This document shows, in pieces, positions 54,786-63,721 of a stretch of DNA of 64,000 nt. The notes under the pieces are model-generated. The model was not told the origin of the DNA and ran no database searches. It was given only the letters and a program-made list of their open reading frames with translations. Position numbers and translations under genes: made by a program. The stretch comes from Burkholderia pyrrocinia. Lineage in GTDB: Bacteria; Pseudomonadota; Gammaproteobacteria; Burkholderiales; Burkholderiaceae. The stretch spans positions 62,001-126,000 of the forward strand of contig NZ_CP024903.1 of the NCBI RefSeq assembly GCF_003330765.1, given 5' to 3'. How positions within the stretch are numbered: the first letter of the stretch is position 1; each line of letters opens with the position of its first letter.

Positions 54786-55081
54786 GCGCAGGCTCCTTGC
54801 TTCGCAGGCGCGATCGCGCGCCGCGGGCGTTGGCGGGTGCCTGGGCGATTGCAAGGAAGTGGTGCGGGCACGCCGCGAGCAGATGGTGCGCGGGCCGCGC
54901 CGTCGGGTGAAGTGTTCATGCGCATGCAAACCGGATCGAGGTGGAACGCTCAATCTAGCGGCTTGCTGCGGAACGAGAAATGAGACGTGAACGAAATTCG
55001 CGAACGGTATGACGTTCGGCCGAGGCGGCGCCGAAATCGCGCATGGGAAGCACGAAGACATCGAGCGTAGCGCCGCGAGGT
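54786..55081. other. upstream region of the repeat-flanked gene
   Basis: 296 bp with no ORF of coding character. It contains a relatively AT-rich patch near 54975-55015 (GAACGAAATTCGCGAACG) that may be the promoter. Confidence 0.4.
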
Positions 55082-55116
55082 GACGCGGGCGCGACGGAGA
55101 GGGGCGCCGGCCCGCG
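55082..55116. repeat. 35-bp direct repeat, right copy
   Basis: Partner of 53787-53821 (34 of 35 identical). It lies directly before the hairpin GACCGCCCGG/CCGGGCGGTC that follows gabD. Confidence 0.85.
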
Positions 55117-55118
55117 TC

Positions 55119-55144
55119 GGACCGCCCGGTTCCGGCCGGGCGGT
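55119..55144 (-). terminator. hairpin after gabD
   Basis: 10-bp stem GACCGCCCGG/CCGGGCGGTC, 6-base loop, about 35 bp after the gabD stop on the minus strand. Weak T content. Confidence 0.5.
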
Positions 55145-55178
55145 CAGGGCCTGCGCGTGATGCCCAGGCCCTGAACCG

Positions 55179-56648
55179 TCAGACAGCGAGACAGAGGTAC
55201 TTGATCACGACGTAGTCGTCGATGCCGTAGTGCGAACCTTCGCGGCCGAGGCCCGACTGCTTGACGCCGCCGAACGGTGCGACTTCGTTCGAGATCAGGC
55301 CCGTGTTCACGCCGACCATCCCGTATTCGAGCGCTTCGGCGACCTTCCACACGCGGCCGATGTCGCGGCTGAAGAAATACGCGGCAAGACCGAACTCGGT
55401 GTCGTTCGCGAGGCGGATCACCTCGTCGTCGCTGCTGAACTTGAACAGCGGCGCGAGCGGCCCGAACGTCTCTTCCTTCGCGACCTTCATCGCGGGCGTG
55501 ACACCCGTCAGCACGGTCGGCTCGAAGAAGCTGTGGCCGAGCGCGTGGCGCTTGCCGCCCGTCACGACGGTCGCGCCCTTCGCGAGCGCGTCCTCGATGT
55601 GCGCCTCGACCTTCAGCACGGCCGCCTCGTTGATCAGCGGGCCTTGCGTGACGCCCGACTCGGTGCCGCGCCCGACCTTCAGCTGGCCGACCGCCGCCGC
55701 GAGCTTCTGCGCGAACTGGTCGTACACGGCTTCATGCACGTAGAAGCGGTTCGTGCACACGCAGGTCTGGCCGCTGTTGCGGTATTTCGACGCGATCGCG
55801 CCCTGCACGGCCGCATCGAGATCGGCGTCGTCGAACACGATGAACGGCGCGTTGCCGCCGAGCTCCAGCGACACCTTCTTGACCGTCGCCGCGCATTGCG
55901 CCATCAGCAGGCGGCCGACCGGCGTCGAGCCGGTGAACGACAGCTTGCGCACGATCGGGTTCGACGTCAGTTCGCCGCCGATCGCCTTCGGGTCGCCCGT
56001 GACGACGCTGAACACGCCGGCCGGCACGCCCGCGCGCTCCGCCAGCACGGCCATCGCGAGCGCAGAGAACGGGGTTGCCTCGGCCGGCTTCACGACGATC
56101 GGGCAGCCTGCCGCGAGCGCGGGGCCGACCTTGCGCGTGATCATCGCCGCCGGGAAGTTCCACGGCGTGATCGCCGCGCACACGCCGATCGCTTCCTTCG
56201 TCACGACGATGCGCTTGTCGCTCGCCGGCGTCGGGATCGTGTCGCCGTACACGCGCTTGCCTTCCTCGGCGAACCACTCGAGGAACGATGCCGCGTAGCC
56301 GATCTCGCCCTTCGCTTCGGCCAGCGACTTGCCCTGTTCGGTCGTCAGGATCAGCGCGAGGTCGTCGGCGTTTTCCATCATCAGGTCGTGCCACTTGCGC
56401 AGGATCGCCGCGCGTTCCTTCGCGGTCTTCTTGCGCCAGGCCGGCCAGGCGGCATTCGCGGCGTCGATCGCGTGACGCGTCTCGGCCGTACCCATCGCCG
56501 GCACGGTGCCGAGCAGGCCGCCCGTCGCCGGATTGCGGACTTCGAACGACTCGCCGTTCGATGCATCTTGCCATTCGCCGTTGACGTACGCCTGCTGGCG
56601 GAACAGCGACGGATCTTTCAGTGCCAGGGTTTCCTGAACAGTGCTCAT
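55179..56648 (-). CDS. gabD: NADP-dependent succinate-semialdehyde dehydrogenase
   Basis: Second step of GABA breakdown: succinate semialdehyde to succinate. 489 residues: cofactor segment TPWNFPAAMITRKVGPALAAG, catalytic Glu 262 (SLELGGNAPF) and Cys 296 (NSGQTCVCTNR). Lies 83 bp after gabT on the same strand. Start MSTVQETLALKDPS; the longer upstream open frame overlaps gabT and is a shadow. Confidence 0.95.
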   Translation of the reverse strand: MSTVQETLALKDPSLFRQQAYVNGEWQDASNGESFEVRNPATGGLLGTVPAMGTAETRHAIDAANAAWPAWRKKTAKERAAILRKWHDLMMENADDLALILTTEQGKSLAEAKGEIGYAASFLEWFAEEGKRVYGDTIPTPASDKRIVVTKEAIGVCAAITPWNFPAAMITRKVGPALAAGCPIVVKPAEATPFSALAMAVLAERAGVPAGVFSVVTGDPKAIGGELTSNPIVRKLSFTGSTPVGRLLMAQCAATVKKVSLELGGNAPFIVFDDADLDAAVQGAIASKYRNSGQTCVCTNRFYVHEAVYDQFAQKLAAAVGQLKVGRGTESGVTQGPLINEAAVLKVEAHIEDALAKGATVVTGGKRHALGHSFFEPTVLTGVTPAMKVAKEETFGPLAPLFKFSSDDEVIRLANDTEFGLAAYFFSRDIGRVWKVAEALEYGMVGVNTGLISNEVAPFGGVKQSGLGREGSHYGIDDYVVIKYLCLAV

Positions 56649-56731
56649 GTGAGTAGCCTGCTTTGAAGATGACGGATGAAACGGCCGCCGCCGTCTTGAC
56701 GACGGCGGCGGCGCATTCGGTTGACGGGAAC

Positions 56732-58021
56732 TCAGGCCGGCACGCCGACCGTTTCCTTCAGCACTTCCTCGAGGATCACGAGCGCTTCGTCGAACACGGC
56801 CTGCGTAATCGTCAGCGGGAACAGGAAGCGCACGACGTTCGAGTACACGCCGCACACGAGCAGCAGCAGGCCGCGCTCGAGCGCACGCGCCTGCACGCGC
56901 TTCGTGAAGTCGGCGTCCGGCTCGCCCGAGCCCGGCTTCAGGAACTCGACCGCGATCATCGCGCCCGGGCCGCGCACGTCGGCGATCTGCGGCACGTCGG
57001 CCTGCAGCGAATTCAGCTTCGCCTTCAGCACGTCGCCGAGTTGCGTGGCGCGCTCGCACAGCTTCTCTTCGTCGATGATTTCGAGCACCGCGTGCGCCGA
57101 TGCGACGGCCAGCGGGTTGCCCGCATACGTGCCGCCGAGGCCGCCGGGCGCTGCCGCGTCCATCACGTCCGCACGGCCGACGACGCCCGACAGCGGCATG
57201 CCGCCCGCGAGGCTCTTCGCCATCGTGATCAGGTCGGCCAGCACGTCGTAGTGCTGCATCGCGAACAGCTTGCCGGTACGTGCGAAGCCGGTCTGCACTT
57301 CGTCGGCGATCAGCAGGATGCCGTGCTCGTTACAGATCTTGCGCAGCGCGCGCACGAATTCGGCCGGCGCCGAGTAGAAGCCGCCTTCGCCCTGGACCGG
57401 TTCGAAGATGATCGCGGCGACGCGCTTCGGATCGATATCGGCCTTGAACAGCATCTCGATCGCCTTGATCGAGTCGGCCGTCGTCACGCCGTGCAGCGCG
57501 TTCGGGTACGGCGCGTGGAACACGTCGCCCGGGAACGGGCCGAAGTTCAGCTTGTACGGGGCGACCTTGCCGGTCAGCGCCATGCCCATCATCGTGCGGC
57601 CGTGGAAGCCGCCCGAGAATGCGATGACGCCCGGACGGCCGGTCGATGCGCGCGCGATCTTGATCGCGTTTTCGACGGCTTCGGCGCCGGTCGTGAAGAA
57701 CGCGGTCTTTTTCGGGAAATCGCCCGGTGCGCGGGCGTTGATCTTCTCGGCCAGTTCGACGTACGACGCGTACGGGACGATCTGGTAAGCGGTGTGCGTG
57801 AAGTTGTTCAGTTGATCCGCGATCGCCTTGACGATCTTCGGGTGGCGGTGGCCGGTGTTCAGCACCGCGATGCCGGCGGCGAAATCGATGAAGCGGCGGC
57901 CTTCGACATCCCACAGCTCCGCGTTCTCGGCGCGGGCTGCGTAGAAATCGCACATCACGCCGACGCCGCGCGGGGTGGCGGCGTTCTTGCGGGCCTGCAG
58001 GTCGGCATTCTTCACGGTCAT
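56732..58021 (-). CDS. gabT: 4-aminobutyrate aminotransferase
   Basis: GABA + 2-oxoglutarate to succinate semialdehyde + glutamate. 429 residues, class III PLP enzyme: FTTGAEAVENAIKIAR (PLP phosphate), LLIADEVQTGFARTGKLFA and Schiff-base Lys 269 in ITMAKSLAGGMPLSG. Divergent from gabR. Confidence 0.95.
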   Translation of the reverse strand: MTVKNADLQARKNAATPRGVGVMCDFYAARAENAELWDVEGRRFIDFAAGIAVLNTGHRHPKIVKAIADQLNNFTHTAYQIVPYASYVELAEKINARAPGDFPKKTAFFTTGAEAVENAIKIARASTGRPGVIAFSGGFHGRTMMGMALTGKVAPYKLNFGPFPGDVFHAPYPNALHGVTTADSIKAIEMLFKADIDPKRVAAIIFEPVQGEGGFYSAPAEFVRALRKICNEHGILLIADEVQTGFARTGKLFAMQHYDVLADLITMAKSLAGGMPLSGVVGRADVMDAAAPGGLGGTYAGNPLAVASAHAVLEIIDEEKLCERATQLGDVLKAKLNSLQADVPQIADVRGPGAMIAVEFLKPGSGEPDADFTKRVQARALERGLLLLVCGVYSNVVRFLFPLTITQAVFDEALVILEEVLKETVGVPA

Positions 58022-58082
58022 CTCCTTGATGTTCTATCCGGTGAGCAGAAAATCGGGCGCATTGGCAGCCCATGGAGGCGAC

Positions 58083-58115
58083 TATAATCACATTTGGCTC
58101 TGGCAATCAGAGCCA
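58083..58115. promoter_or_regulatory. gabR/gabT divergent control region with GabR-type palindrome
   Basis: TATAAT -10 (58083-58088) and TGGCTCTG-N5-CAGAGCCA, perfect 8-bp arms (58095-58115), 27 bp before the gabR start. Position suggests a GabR operator controlling both directions. Confidence 0.6.
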
Positions 58116-58141
58116 TTTCAATAAATATTCAGGAGCCAATC

Positions 58142-59650
58142 ATGCGCGCGAGCGTGTTGTCGGACTGGCTGGCGCAGCGCCTCGTGCGCGGCGGCGAACA
58201 GCCGATCTACCGGCAGCTTCACCGGCTGTTGCAACAGGCGATCCTGTCGCGCGAACTGCCGGCCGGCACGCGCGTGCCGTCGTCGCGGCTGCTGGCCGCC
58301 GAGCTAGGGATCGCACGCAACACGGTCACGCAGGTTTACGAACAGCTTGCGCTCGAAGGTTACGTGAATTCGGCGACGGGCCGCGGCACGTTCGTCGCCG
58401 ACAGCGCGCCGGACGAGATCGTCGGCGCGCCGCCCGACGCGACGGCAGGCCCGGCCGTCGTGCTGCCGTCCGCGCGGCGGCTGTCCGCGCGCGGCACGCG
58501 GCTCGTCGAAGGGGCCGGCGTGTCGAAGCGGCAGGGCGGCGCGTTCATGCCGGGCGTGCCCGATGTGTCGCGATTTCCGGCGCGCGTGTGGACGCGGCTG
58601 CACAACAAGTACTGGCGGCGTTTGCGCCCCGACCTGCTGACCTATGCGCCAGGCGGCGGGCTTGCGCTGCTGCGCGAGGCGCTGGCCGACTACCTGCGCA
58701 CGGCGCGCTCGGTGCGCTGCACACCCGAGCAGATCGTGATCACGACCGGCATCCACCAGTCGATCGACCTCGCGGTGCGGCTGCTGACCGACCCGGGCGA
58801 CGCGATCTGGACCGAGGACCCGTGCTACTGGGGCGTGCGCAGCGTGCTGAATGTGTCGGGGCTGACCACGCGGCCGATTCCGGTCGACGACGAAGGCATC
58901 GCGCCGTCGGCCGCCGATCTCGCCGAACCGCCGAAGCTGATGCTCGTCACGCCGTCGCACCAGTATCCGCTCGGGATGGTGATGAGCCTCGCGCGGCGGC
59001 GGATGCTGCTCGAATACGCGCGCCAGCACGGCTGCTGGATCATCGAGGACGATTACGACAGCGAATTCCGCTACGGCAGCCGGCCGCTCGCGTCGCTGCA
59101 GGGTCTCGATACGGCCGGGCAGGTGATCTACGTCGGCAGTTTCGGCAAGACGCTGTTTCCCGGGTTGCGGGTCGGCTATCTGGTCGCGCCGGAACCGCTC
59201 GCGGAAAGCTTCGCGACCGCGAGCGCCGAACTGTATCGCGAAGGGCAGTTGCTGCAGCAGGCCGTGCTCGCGGAATTCATCGCGGAAGGGCACTTCGTAT
59301 CGCATATCCGCAAGATGCGCACGCTGTACGGGCAACGCCGCGAAGTGCTGCTCGACGCGGTCGCGCGCCGCTATGGCGACACGCTGCAGGCGCTCGGCAG
59401 CGATGCGGGGCTGCATCTCGTCACGCAATTGCCGGCAGGCGTCGACGATCGTGCGGTCGCGCAGGCCGCGCTGGAGCGCAATATCGTCGTGCGGCCGTTG
59501 TCCGGCTATTACGCGGACCGCGAGCGCGCGGCGTCGGGGTTGCTGCTCGGCTATGCGTGCGTGCCGGAGGACGAGATCGCGCCGGCGTTCGCGACGCTCG
59601 CCGAGGCGATCGACGAGCGGGCGTTCGGGAGGGTGGTTGCGGCGGCTTGA
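58142..59650 (+). CDS. gabR: MocR/GabR-family PLP-dependent transcriptional regulator
   Basis: 502 residues: N-terminal GntR-type winged helix (VPSSRLLAAELGIARNTVTQVYEQLALEGY, 46-75) and a C-terminal aminotransferase-like domain with PLP Lys 336 (GSFGKTLFPGLRVGYL). GabR-type proteins sense GABA through PLP and activate gabT/gabD. CAGGAG before the ATG at 58142 fixes the start. Divergent from gabT. Confidence 0.93.
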   Translation: MRASVLSDWLAQRLVRGGEQPIYRQLHRLLQQAILSRELPAGTRVPSSRLLAAELGIARNTVTQVYEQLALEGYVNSATGRGTFVADSAPDEIVGAPPDATAGPAVVLPSARRLSARGTRLVEGAGVSKRQGGAFMPGVPDVSRFPARVWTRLHNKYWRRLRPDLLTYAPGGGLALLREALADYLRTARSVRCTPEQIVITTGIHQSIDLAVRLLTDPGDAIWTEDPCYWGVRSVLNVSGLTTRPIPVDDEGIAPSAADLAEPPKLMLVTPSHQYPLGMVMSLARRRMLLEYARQHGCWIIEDDYDSEFRYGSRPLASLQGLDTAGQVIYVGSFGKTLFPGLRVGYLVAPEPLAESFATASAELYREGQLLQQAVLAEFIAEGHFVSHIRKMRTLYGQRREVLLDAVARRYGDTLQALGSDAGLHLVTQLPAGVDDRAVAQAALERNIVVRPLSGYYADRERAASGLLLGYACVPEDEIAPAFATLAEAIDERAFGRVVAAA

Positions 59651-59741
59651 AGGGAACGGCGCGACGGCATTGTCGCGGTATGGTGTAGGCGGTCGACGCG
59701 GGATCGAGCCATTCTCTCCGCAGCGCGGAGAACATTCGCGC

Positions 59742-60578
59742 TTAGAGCCGGATCAGCGCCGCGCCCGCGACCACCAGCGCGCACGCGGCGAGCCGCTGCG
59801 CGCCGGGCCGCTCGCGCATCACGAACCAGCCGATCGCGACCGCGAAGATCGAGCTCGTTTCGCGCAGCGCCGACACGGTCGCGACCGGCAGGTGCCGGTA
59901 CGCGAGGATCACGATCGCATACGCGGCGAGCGAGATCGTGCCGGCGATCGCACCCTGCCGCAGCGCCGTGCGCGAGCCGAGCACTGCACGCGGGCCGCCG
60001 CGCGCTGCGCAGACGAGCACGAGCTGCGGCACGCTCCACAGCAGGTACACCCACGCGATGTAGCCGAGCGCGCTGCCGGACACGCGCGAGCCGATCCCGT
60101 CGCAGATCGAATACGTGGCGATGAACACGCCCGTGAGCAGCGCATACGGCACGCCTTCCCCGGAGAACCTGAACCCGCGCCGCAGCGCGAGCGACATGAT
60201 GCCGAATGACACGAGCGCGATGCCCGCGAAGCCGAACGGCGTCGGACGCTCGTGCAGCACCGCGAACGCGAGCACCGATACGAGCAGCGGCGACATCCCG
60301 CGCGCGATCGGATAGATCTGCCCGAACTCGCCGCTGCGGTACGCGCGCGCGAGCGTGAAGCAGTACGCGACCTCGAGCGCGGCCGACGCGGCAATGTATG
60401 GCCAGGCGGCGGGCGCCGGCGCGGGCAGCAGCGCGGCGCCGGCGACGCCGAACGCGAGATACGGCAGCGACATCGTGCCGAGCTGGACGAGCCGGTCTTC
60501 GCTGACGTGGAGGAAGGCGTTCCAGATGGCGTGCAGCAGCGCGGAGCACAGCACGAGGCCGATAAAAAGGTGATCCAT
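59742..60578 (-). CDS. EamA/DMT-family metabolite transporter
   Basis: A 278-residue protein with ten membrane helices in two EamA repeats (LCSALLHAIWNAFLHVSEDR; VAGAIAGTISLAAYAIVILAYRHLPVATVSALRETSSIFAV). Family members export or import metabolites, amino acids or nucleobases. Convergent with gabR; divergent from selD. Confidence 0.88.
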   Translation of the reverse strand: MDHLFIGLVLCSALLHAIWNAFLHVSEDRLVQLGTMSLPYLAFGVAGAALLPAPAPAAWPYIAASAALEVAYCFTLARAYRSGEFGQIYPIARGMSPLLVSVLAFAVLHERPTPFGFAGIALVSFGIMSLALRRGFRFSGEGVPYALLTGVFIATYSICDGIGSRVSGSALGYIAWVYLLWSVPQLVLVCAARGGPRAVLGSRTALRQGAIAGTISLAAYAIVILAYRHLPVATVSALRETSSIFAVAIGWFVMRERPGAQRLAACALVVAGAALIRL

Positions 60579-60693
60579 TGACGAAGGCGCGGACGGGAGC
60601 GGGAGCGGGCAGGCGCCGTCAATTATGTGGGTATCGGGCGCGCTCGCGCGGAATTGTCGATAATAGAACGTTGTTATTTACCGGATGCCGACG

Positions 60694-61758
60694 ATGACCG
60701 AAGCCACCCAAGCCCAGCCTGCCGTTCCGCGCCTCACGAGCCTGTCGCACGGGGGCGGCTGCGGTTGCAAGATCGCGCCTGGCGTGCTGTCCGAGCTGCT
60801 GAAGCGCGCGACGCCGCCCGCGTTGTTCCCGGATCTGCTGGTCGGCACCGAGACGTCCGACGACGCGGCTGTTTACCGGCTGAACGACGAGCAGGCGATC
60901 GTCGCGACCACCGACTTCTTCATGCCGATCGTCGACGATCCGTTCGACTTCGGCCGCATCGCGGCGACCAACGCGCTGTCCGACGTCTATGCGATGGGCG
61001 GCAAGCCGATCCTCGCGCTCGCGCTGGTCGGGATGCCGATCAACGTGCTGCCGCACGAGACGATCGCGGCCGTGCTGCGCGGCGGCGAGTCCGTATGCGC
61101 AGACGCCGGCATTCCGGTCGCGGGCGGCCATTCGATCGATTCGGTCGAGCCGATCTACGGGCTCGCGGCGATCGGCGTCGTGCATCCGTCACGCGTGAAG
61201 CGCAACGCGGCCGCGCGCGCGGGCGACGTGCTCGTGCTCGGCAAGCCGCTCGGCGTCGGCGTGCTGTCGGCCGCGCTGAAAAAGAACCAGCTCGACGCCG
61301 CGGGCTATGCGCAGATGGTCGCGACGACCACCAAGCTGAACCGGCCGGGCGCCGAACTCGCCGCGCTGCCGGGCGTGCACGCGCTGACCGACGTCACGGG
61401 CTTCGGGCTGCTTGGCCATACGCTCGAACTGGCGCGCGGCGCGCATCTCACCGCGCGTGTGCACTATGCGTCGCTGCCGTGGCTCGCGGGCGTCGAGACG
61501 TTCGTTGCCGACGGCGTGTTCACCGGCGCATCGGGTCGCAACTGGGCCGCGTACGGCACGGATGTGCGGCTGGCCGACGGGCTGCTGCCCGTCGCGCAGG
61601 CACTGCTGACCGATCCGCAGACGTCGGGCGGCCTGCTGGTCGCGTGCGCGCCCGAGGCTGTCGACGAAGTCCTTGCGTGCTTCCGTGCCGACGGTTTCGA
61701 CCGCGCGGCCGTGATCGGCGAGATGGTGGACGGGCCTGCGCGCGTCGACGTTGCCTGA
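60694..61758 (+). CDS. selD: selenide, water dikinase (selenophosphate synthetase)
   Basis: Makes selenophosphate from selenide and ATP for selenocysteine or 2-selenouridine in tRNA. 354 residues (family about 350): active-site Cys-Gly-Cys-Lys in GGGCGCKIAPG (C23, C25, K26; Cys in the usual Sec/Cys position), ATTDFFMPIVDDPFDFGRIA and the HSIDSVEPIYGL ATP segment. A further Met lies three codons upstream at 60685. No selA, selB or mnmH gene is adjacent. Confidence 0.93.
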   Translation: MTEATQAQPAVPRLTSLSHGGGCGCKIAPGVLSELLKRATPPALFPDLLVGTETSDDAAVYRLNDEQAIVATTDFFMPIVDDPFDFGRIAATNALSDVYAMGGKPILALALVGMPINVLPHETIAAVLRGGESVCADAGIPVAGGHSIDSVEPIYGLAAIGVVHPSRVKRNAAARAGDVLVLGKPLGVGVLSAALKKNQLDAAGYAQMVATTTKLNRPGAELAALPGVHALTDVTGFGLLGHTLELARGAHLTARVHYASLPWLAGVETFVADGVFTGASGRNWAAYGTDVRLADGLLPVAQALLTDPQTSGGLLVACAPEAVDEVLACFRADGFDRAAVIGEMVDGPARVDVA

Positions 61759-61798
61759 CGCGGAAATTCCATACCGGATCGTTTTGCGGTCGCTAGAA

Positions 61799-61824
61799 TC
61801 GATGCCTTCCATCGAAGGCATCGA
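61799..61824. promoter_or_regulatory. hairpin before a tiny ORF
   Basis: TCGATGCCTTC-CATC-GAAGGCATCGA, perfect 11-bp arms, ending five bases before the ATG at 61830. May mask translation, end selD transcription, or act as an operator. Confidence 0.4.
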
Positions 61825-61829
61825 CACCG

Positions 61830-61898
61830 ATGAACGACTTCCTGTTCGGGCTGATGATCGCGAACTACGCAGCGCTCGTCGTGCTTGCGCAGTCGTAG
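61830..61898 (+). CDS. possible 22-residue membrane peptide
   Basis: MNDFLFGLMIANYAALVVLAQS: a hydrophobic stretch able to span the membrane once. No clear ribosome site; the hairpin 61799-61824 ends five bases before the start. Could be a small membrane protein or chance. Low confidence. Confidence 0.3.
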   Translation: MNDFLFGLMIANYAALVVLAQS

Positions 61899-62139
61899 CG
61901 GTTTAGGCGGTGGATGTGCCGGCACCAGCTGGCGTGCCGATCAACCGGATAGTATTCCTGAAGTTATTGTGTAATTCGGCATGCCGATGCCGTCACGCTC
62001 TCCACGCGTATCACTCACGCGCCAAAACACCCGCAGCCGTTTCGTAGTCGGGTTCCGCATTGCGCATGCCCGTTCTATACTCCCTCGCGCAGTCTCCGAG
62101 AGCCGTTCTCACCCAACATCACCGAAACAAGGAACGCCG

Positions 62140-63219
62140 ATGCTGACTCGCTCCATTCTTTCCGCTGCTGCATTCTCGCTCGCAGCCTGTGCGACCGCGC
62201 CGTCGATCGCGCAGGACAACCAGGGCAACAACGCGGGCAACAATGCATTCGCCGAGACCGGTGCACAGGGCCGCCCGGTCAAGGTCATGATCATCACGAT
62301 GTTCGGTCCGGAGGGCCAGGCCTGGCTCGACCGGCTCGGCCCGTGGCGCGACATCACCGTGCCGGGCCTGTCGTCCGACTATCCGGCCGTGCACTGCAAC
62401 AAGCAGGACGTGTGCGTGGTGACGACCGGCATGGGCTATGCGAATGCGACTGCGACGATCATGGCGCTCACGTTCTCGCAGCGCTTCGATCTGCGCCGCA
62501 CGTATTTCCTGGTCTCGGGCATCGCGGGCGTCGACCCCGCGCAAGGCACGGTCGGTTCCGCCGCGTGGTCGAAATACCTCGTCGACTTCAGCCTGCAGTG
62601 GGAACTCGATGCACGCGAGATTCCGGCCGGCTGGAATACCGGCTATCTCGGCATCAACACGAAGAGCCCGAACGACAAGCCGCCGCTCGACTACCGCACC
62701 GAAGTGTTCCAGCTCAACCCGCAGCTGACCGACGCTGCGTACGCGCTGTCGCGCAACGTCGTGCTCGCCGACAGCGCGCAGGCGCAGGCCGCGCGCGCGA
62801 AGTTCACGTATGCGCCGGCGAACCGGCCGCCGACGGTGATCCAGTGCGACACGTCATCGGGCAACACGTGGTTCTCGGGCACGCTGATCGGCGAGCGCGC
62901 GCGCCAGTGGACGAAGATCCTGACGGACGGCAAGGGTACCTACTGCATGACCGCGCAGGAAGACAACGCGACGTATGAAGCGCTCAAGCGCGCGGCGAGC
63001 GTGAAGCGGGTCGACCTGTCGCGCGTCGCGGTGCTGCGCACGGGGTCCGATTTCGACCGGCCGTATGCGGGGCAGACGAGCGCCGACAACCTGCTGAACT
63101 ACGCAGACCAGGGCGGCTTCGCCCCGGCGACCGAAAACCTGTACCGCGCGGGCAATCCGCTCGTGCAGGACATCGTGACGCACTGGGGCGAATGGCGCGA
63201 CGGCGTGCCGCGCCGGTAA
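62140..63219 (+). CDS. purine nucleoside permease family (NUP) protein
   Basis: 359 residues: a signal sequence ending LAACATAP (a Cys in lipobox-like position), then the NUP-family domain (VKVMIITMFGPEGQAWLDRLG; VCVVTTGMGYANATATIMALT). The family is named after a Candida nucleoside permease and has a nucleoside-phosphorylase-like fold; bacterial members are probably periplasmic nucleoside-binding or processing proteins. AAGGAA lies before ATG 62140. Confidence 0.87.
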   Translation: MLTRSILSAAAFSLAACATAPSIAQDNQGNNAGNNAFAETGAQGRPVKVMIITMFGPEGQAWLDRLGPWRDITVPGLSSDYPAVHCNKQDVCVVTTGMGYANATATIMALTFSQRFDLRRTYFLVSGIAGVDPAQGTVGSAAWSKYLVDFSLQWELDAREIPAGWNTGYLGINTKSPNDKPPLDYRTEVFQLNPQLTDAAYALSRNVVLADSAQAQAARAKFTYAPANRPPTVIQCDTSSGNTWFSGTLIGERARQWTKILTDGKGTYCMTAQEDNATYEALKRAASVKRVDLSRVAVLRTGSDFDRPYAGQTSADNLLNYADQGGFAPATENLYRAGNPLVQDIVTHWGEWRDGVPRR

Positions 63220-63245
63220 GGTCCGGACGATGACTCAGCCGGCGG

Positions 63246-63338
63246 TCAATGCGCGTGCTGGGCCGAACGGAACGGCGTCCAGACCGGCGTGGTGTCGTCC
63301 CAGTGATCGAGCGGCGAAGGAAGTGGGTCGTTCATCAT
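63246..63338 (-). CDS. small (30-residue) protein with good ribosome site
   Basis: MMNDPLPSPLDHWDDTTPVWTP-type acidic, Trp-containing peptide of 30 residues ending AQHAH. GCAGGAGCAC precedes the two Met codons. No family recognised. Convergent with the NUP gene (27 bp gap). Confidence 0.45.
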   Translation of the reverse strand: MMNDPLPSPLDHWDDTTPVWTPFRSAQHAH

Positions 63339-63427
63339 GTGCTCCTGCAACTAACTGACTCAGCGAGTCGTCGAGTGATGTTTTCCGACGCCGCGCACGG
63401 GGTAACCCGCTGCGCGGCGTTGCGCGT

Positions 63428-63721
63428 TTACCGGCCTCCGCCGGCGAGCTGGTTGCTTTCCGGCATCGGGCGATACGGGCCTTGTGCCAGTTCGAGCCCT
63501 TGCGGATACGAATTCGCCTTGCGCAGGTACGCGAGCGTGCCGTCGCGGCGGGCCTGTTCGACTTCCGCGCTGACTTCGGCGCGCGTACGCGGGCCGGAGT
63601 GCTGCGAGTACCACGACGTGTTGCCGTAATCGCCGGCATGCGGGGTGCTTGAATCGGCGAAGGCCGGTGCGGACACGGCGAGTGCAAGGGCGACGGCGGA
63701 GAGAAGGTGGCGGCGGTTCAT
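63428..63721 (-). CDS. DUF4148-family periplasmic protein
   Basis: 97 residues: signal peptide MNRRHLLSAVALALAVSAPAFA, then the DUF4148 core (TRAEVSAEVEQARRDGTLAYLRKANSYPQGL region). Small, abundant Burkholderia family of unknown function. CAGGAG lies seven bases before the ATG at 63721. Confidence 0.85.
   Translation of the reverse strand: MNRRHLLSAVALALAVSAPAFADSSTPHAGDYGNTSWYSQHSGPRTRAEVSAEVEQARRDGTLAYLRKANSYPQGLELAQGPYRPMPESNQLAGGGR

Noticed and set aside
59715..59731. Short hairpin TCTCCGC/GCGGAGA after gabR
   Set aside because: 7-bp stem with 3-base loop and no T tract; too weak to call a terminator with confidence.
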